NCBI GenBank assembly: GCA_022414725.1
Contig: CM039467.1
Location: 17,368,011 to 17,432,010, forward strand
Length of the DNA stretch: 64,000 bases
Direction of reading: 5' to 3'
Source: Microglena sp. YARC
Taxonomy: Eukaryota; Chlorophyta; Chlorophyceae; Chlamydomonadales; Chlamydomonadaceae
Shown here piece after piece: positions 63,890-64,000 of the stretch; position 1 is the stretch's first letter; every line of letters starts with the position of its first letter. The position numbers and the translations under genes are program-made. The notes beneath the pieces are model-generated. The model had not been told where the DNA came from and did no database searches. It worked only from the letters and a program-made list of their open reading frames with translations.

Positions 63890-64000
63890 ACTTGATTATA
63901 CATGCACAGCTTTTTACTCCTTATGTTGAGCAGTCGTCAGTACCAACATCCATGAGTCATTCCTCGAATCCGCGATTCATCTTTCATTAAATACCGTCTC
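63890..64000. other. Window end, no gene
   Basis: Short upstream region of the minus-strand F-box-like gene. TGCATGTATAATCAAG on the minus strand ends a few bases before its ATG and may include a TATA-like element. Confidence 0.3.

Overview
The window looks like eukaryotic nuclear DNA joined to a giant-virus-like segment. A run of exactly 1000 N (30511-31510) separates two halves of different character.

Left half (1-30510): no cellular gene was recognised. It holds microsatellites, minisatellites, a foldback element, an L1-type LINE on the minus strand (its 3' end is near 9417 and its RT reaches 21725), and a Ty1/copia element (11179-18124) nested in that LINE with 324-bp LTRs and a 5-bp target duplication. 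From 21726 to about 25825 a second partial copia copy is full of small, mostly one-base insertions. From there to the gap the sequence reads like uncorrected long-read gap fill. The copia and L1/RNase H elements, and a short TTTAGGG tract at 60.4 kb, weakly suggest a green-lineage host (alga or plant).

Right half (31511-64000): short, mostly intronless genes on both strands with families typical of Nucleocytoviricota. These are a D5-like primase (PriCT-2 and D5_N regions), two tryptophan-repeat proteins, F-box and ankyrin-repeat proteins, C2H2 zinc-finger proteins and a caspase-like protease. Many carry apparent frameshifts or partial duplications, which suggests a decaying endogenous giant-virus region, sequence error, or both. 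The join to host DNA crosses the N gap, so integration is not shown by the window itself.

The most interesting element is at 51930-55048. It is a Tc1/mariner-type transposon bounded by TA and related inverted ends. It carries a DDE transposase with an internal deletion and a Fanzor-type RuvC nuclease (eukaryotic TnpB relative) with an N-terminal SAP-like segment. A strong stem-loop lies between the nuclease stop and the right end, where a guide (omega) RNA would be expected. A second, badly degraded copy lies at 31817-34538. End fragments, a transposase relic and 164-bp TA-flanked MITEs are scattered from 38 to 62 kb, so this mobile family has been active inside the viral-like DNA.
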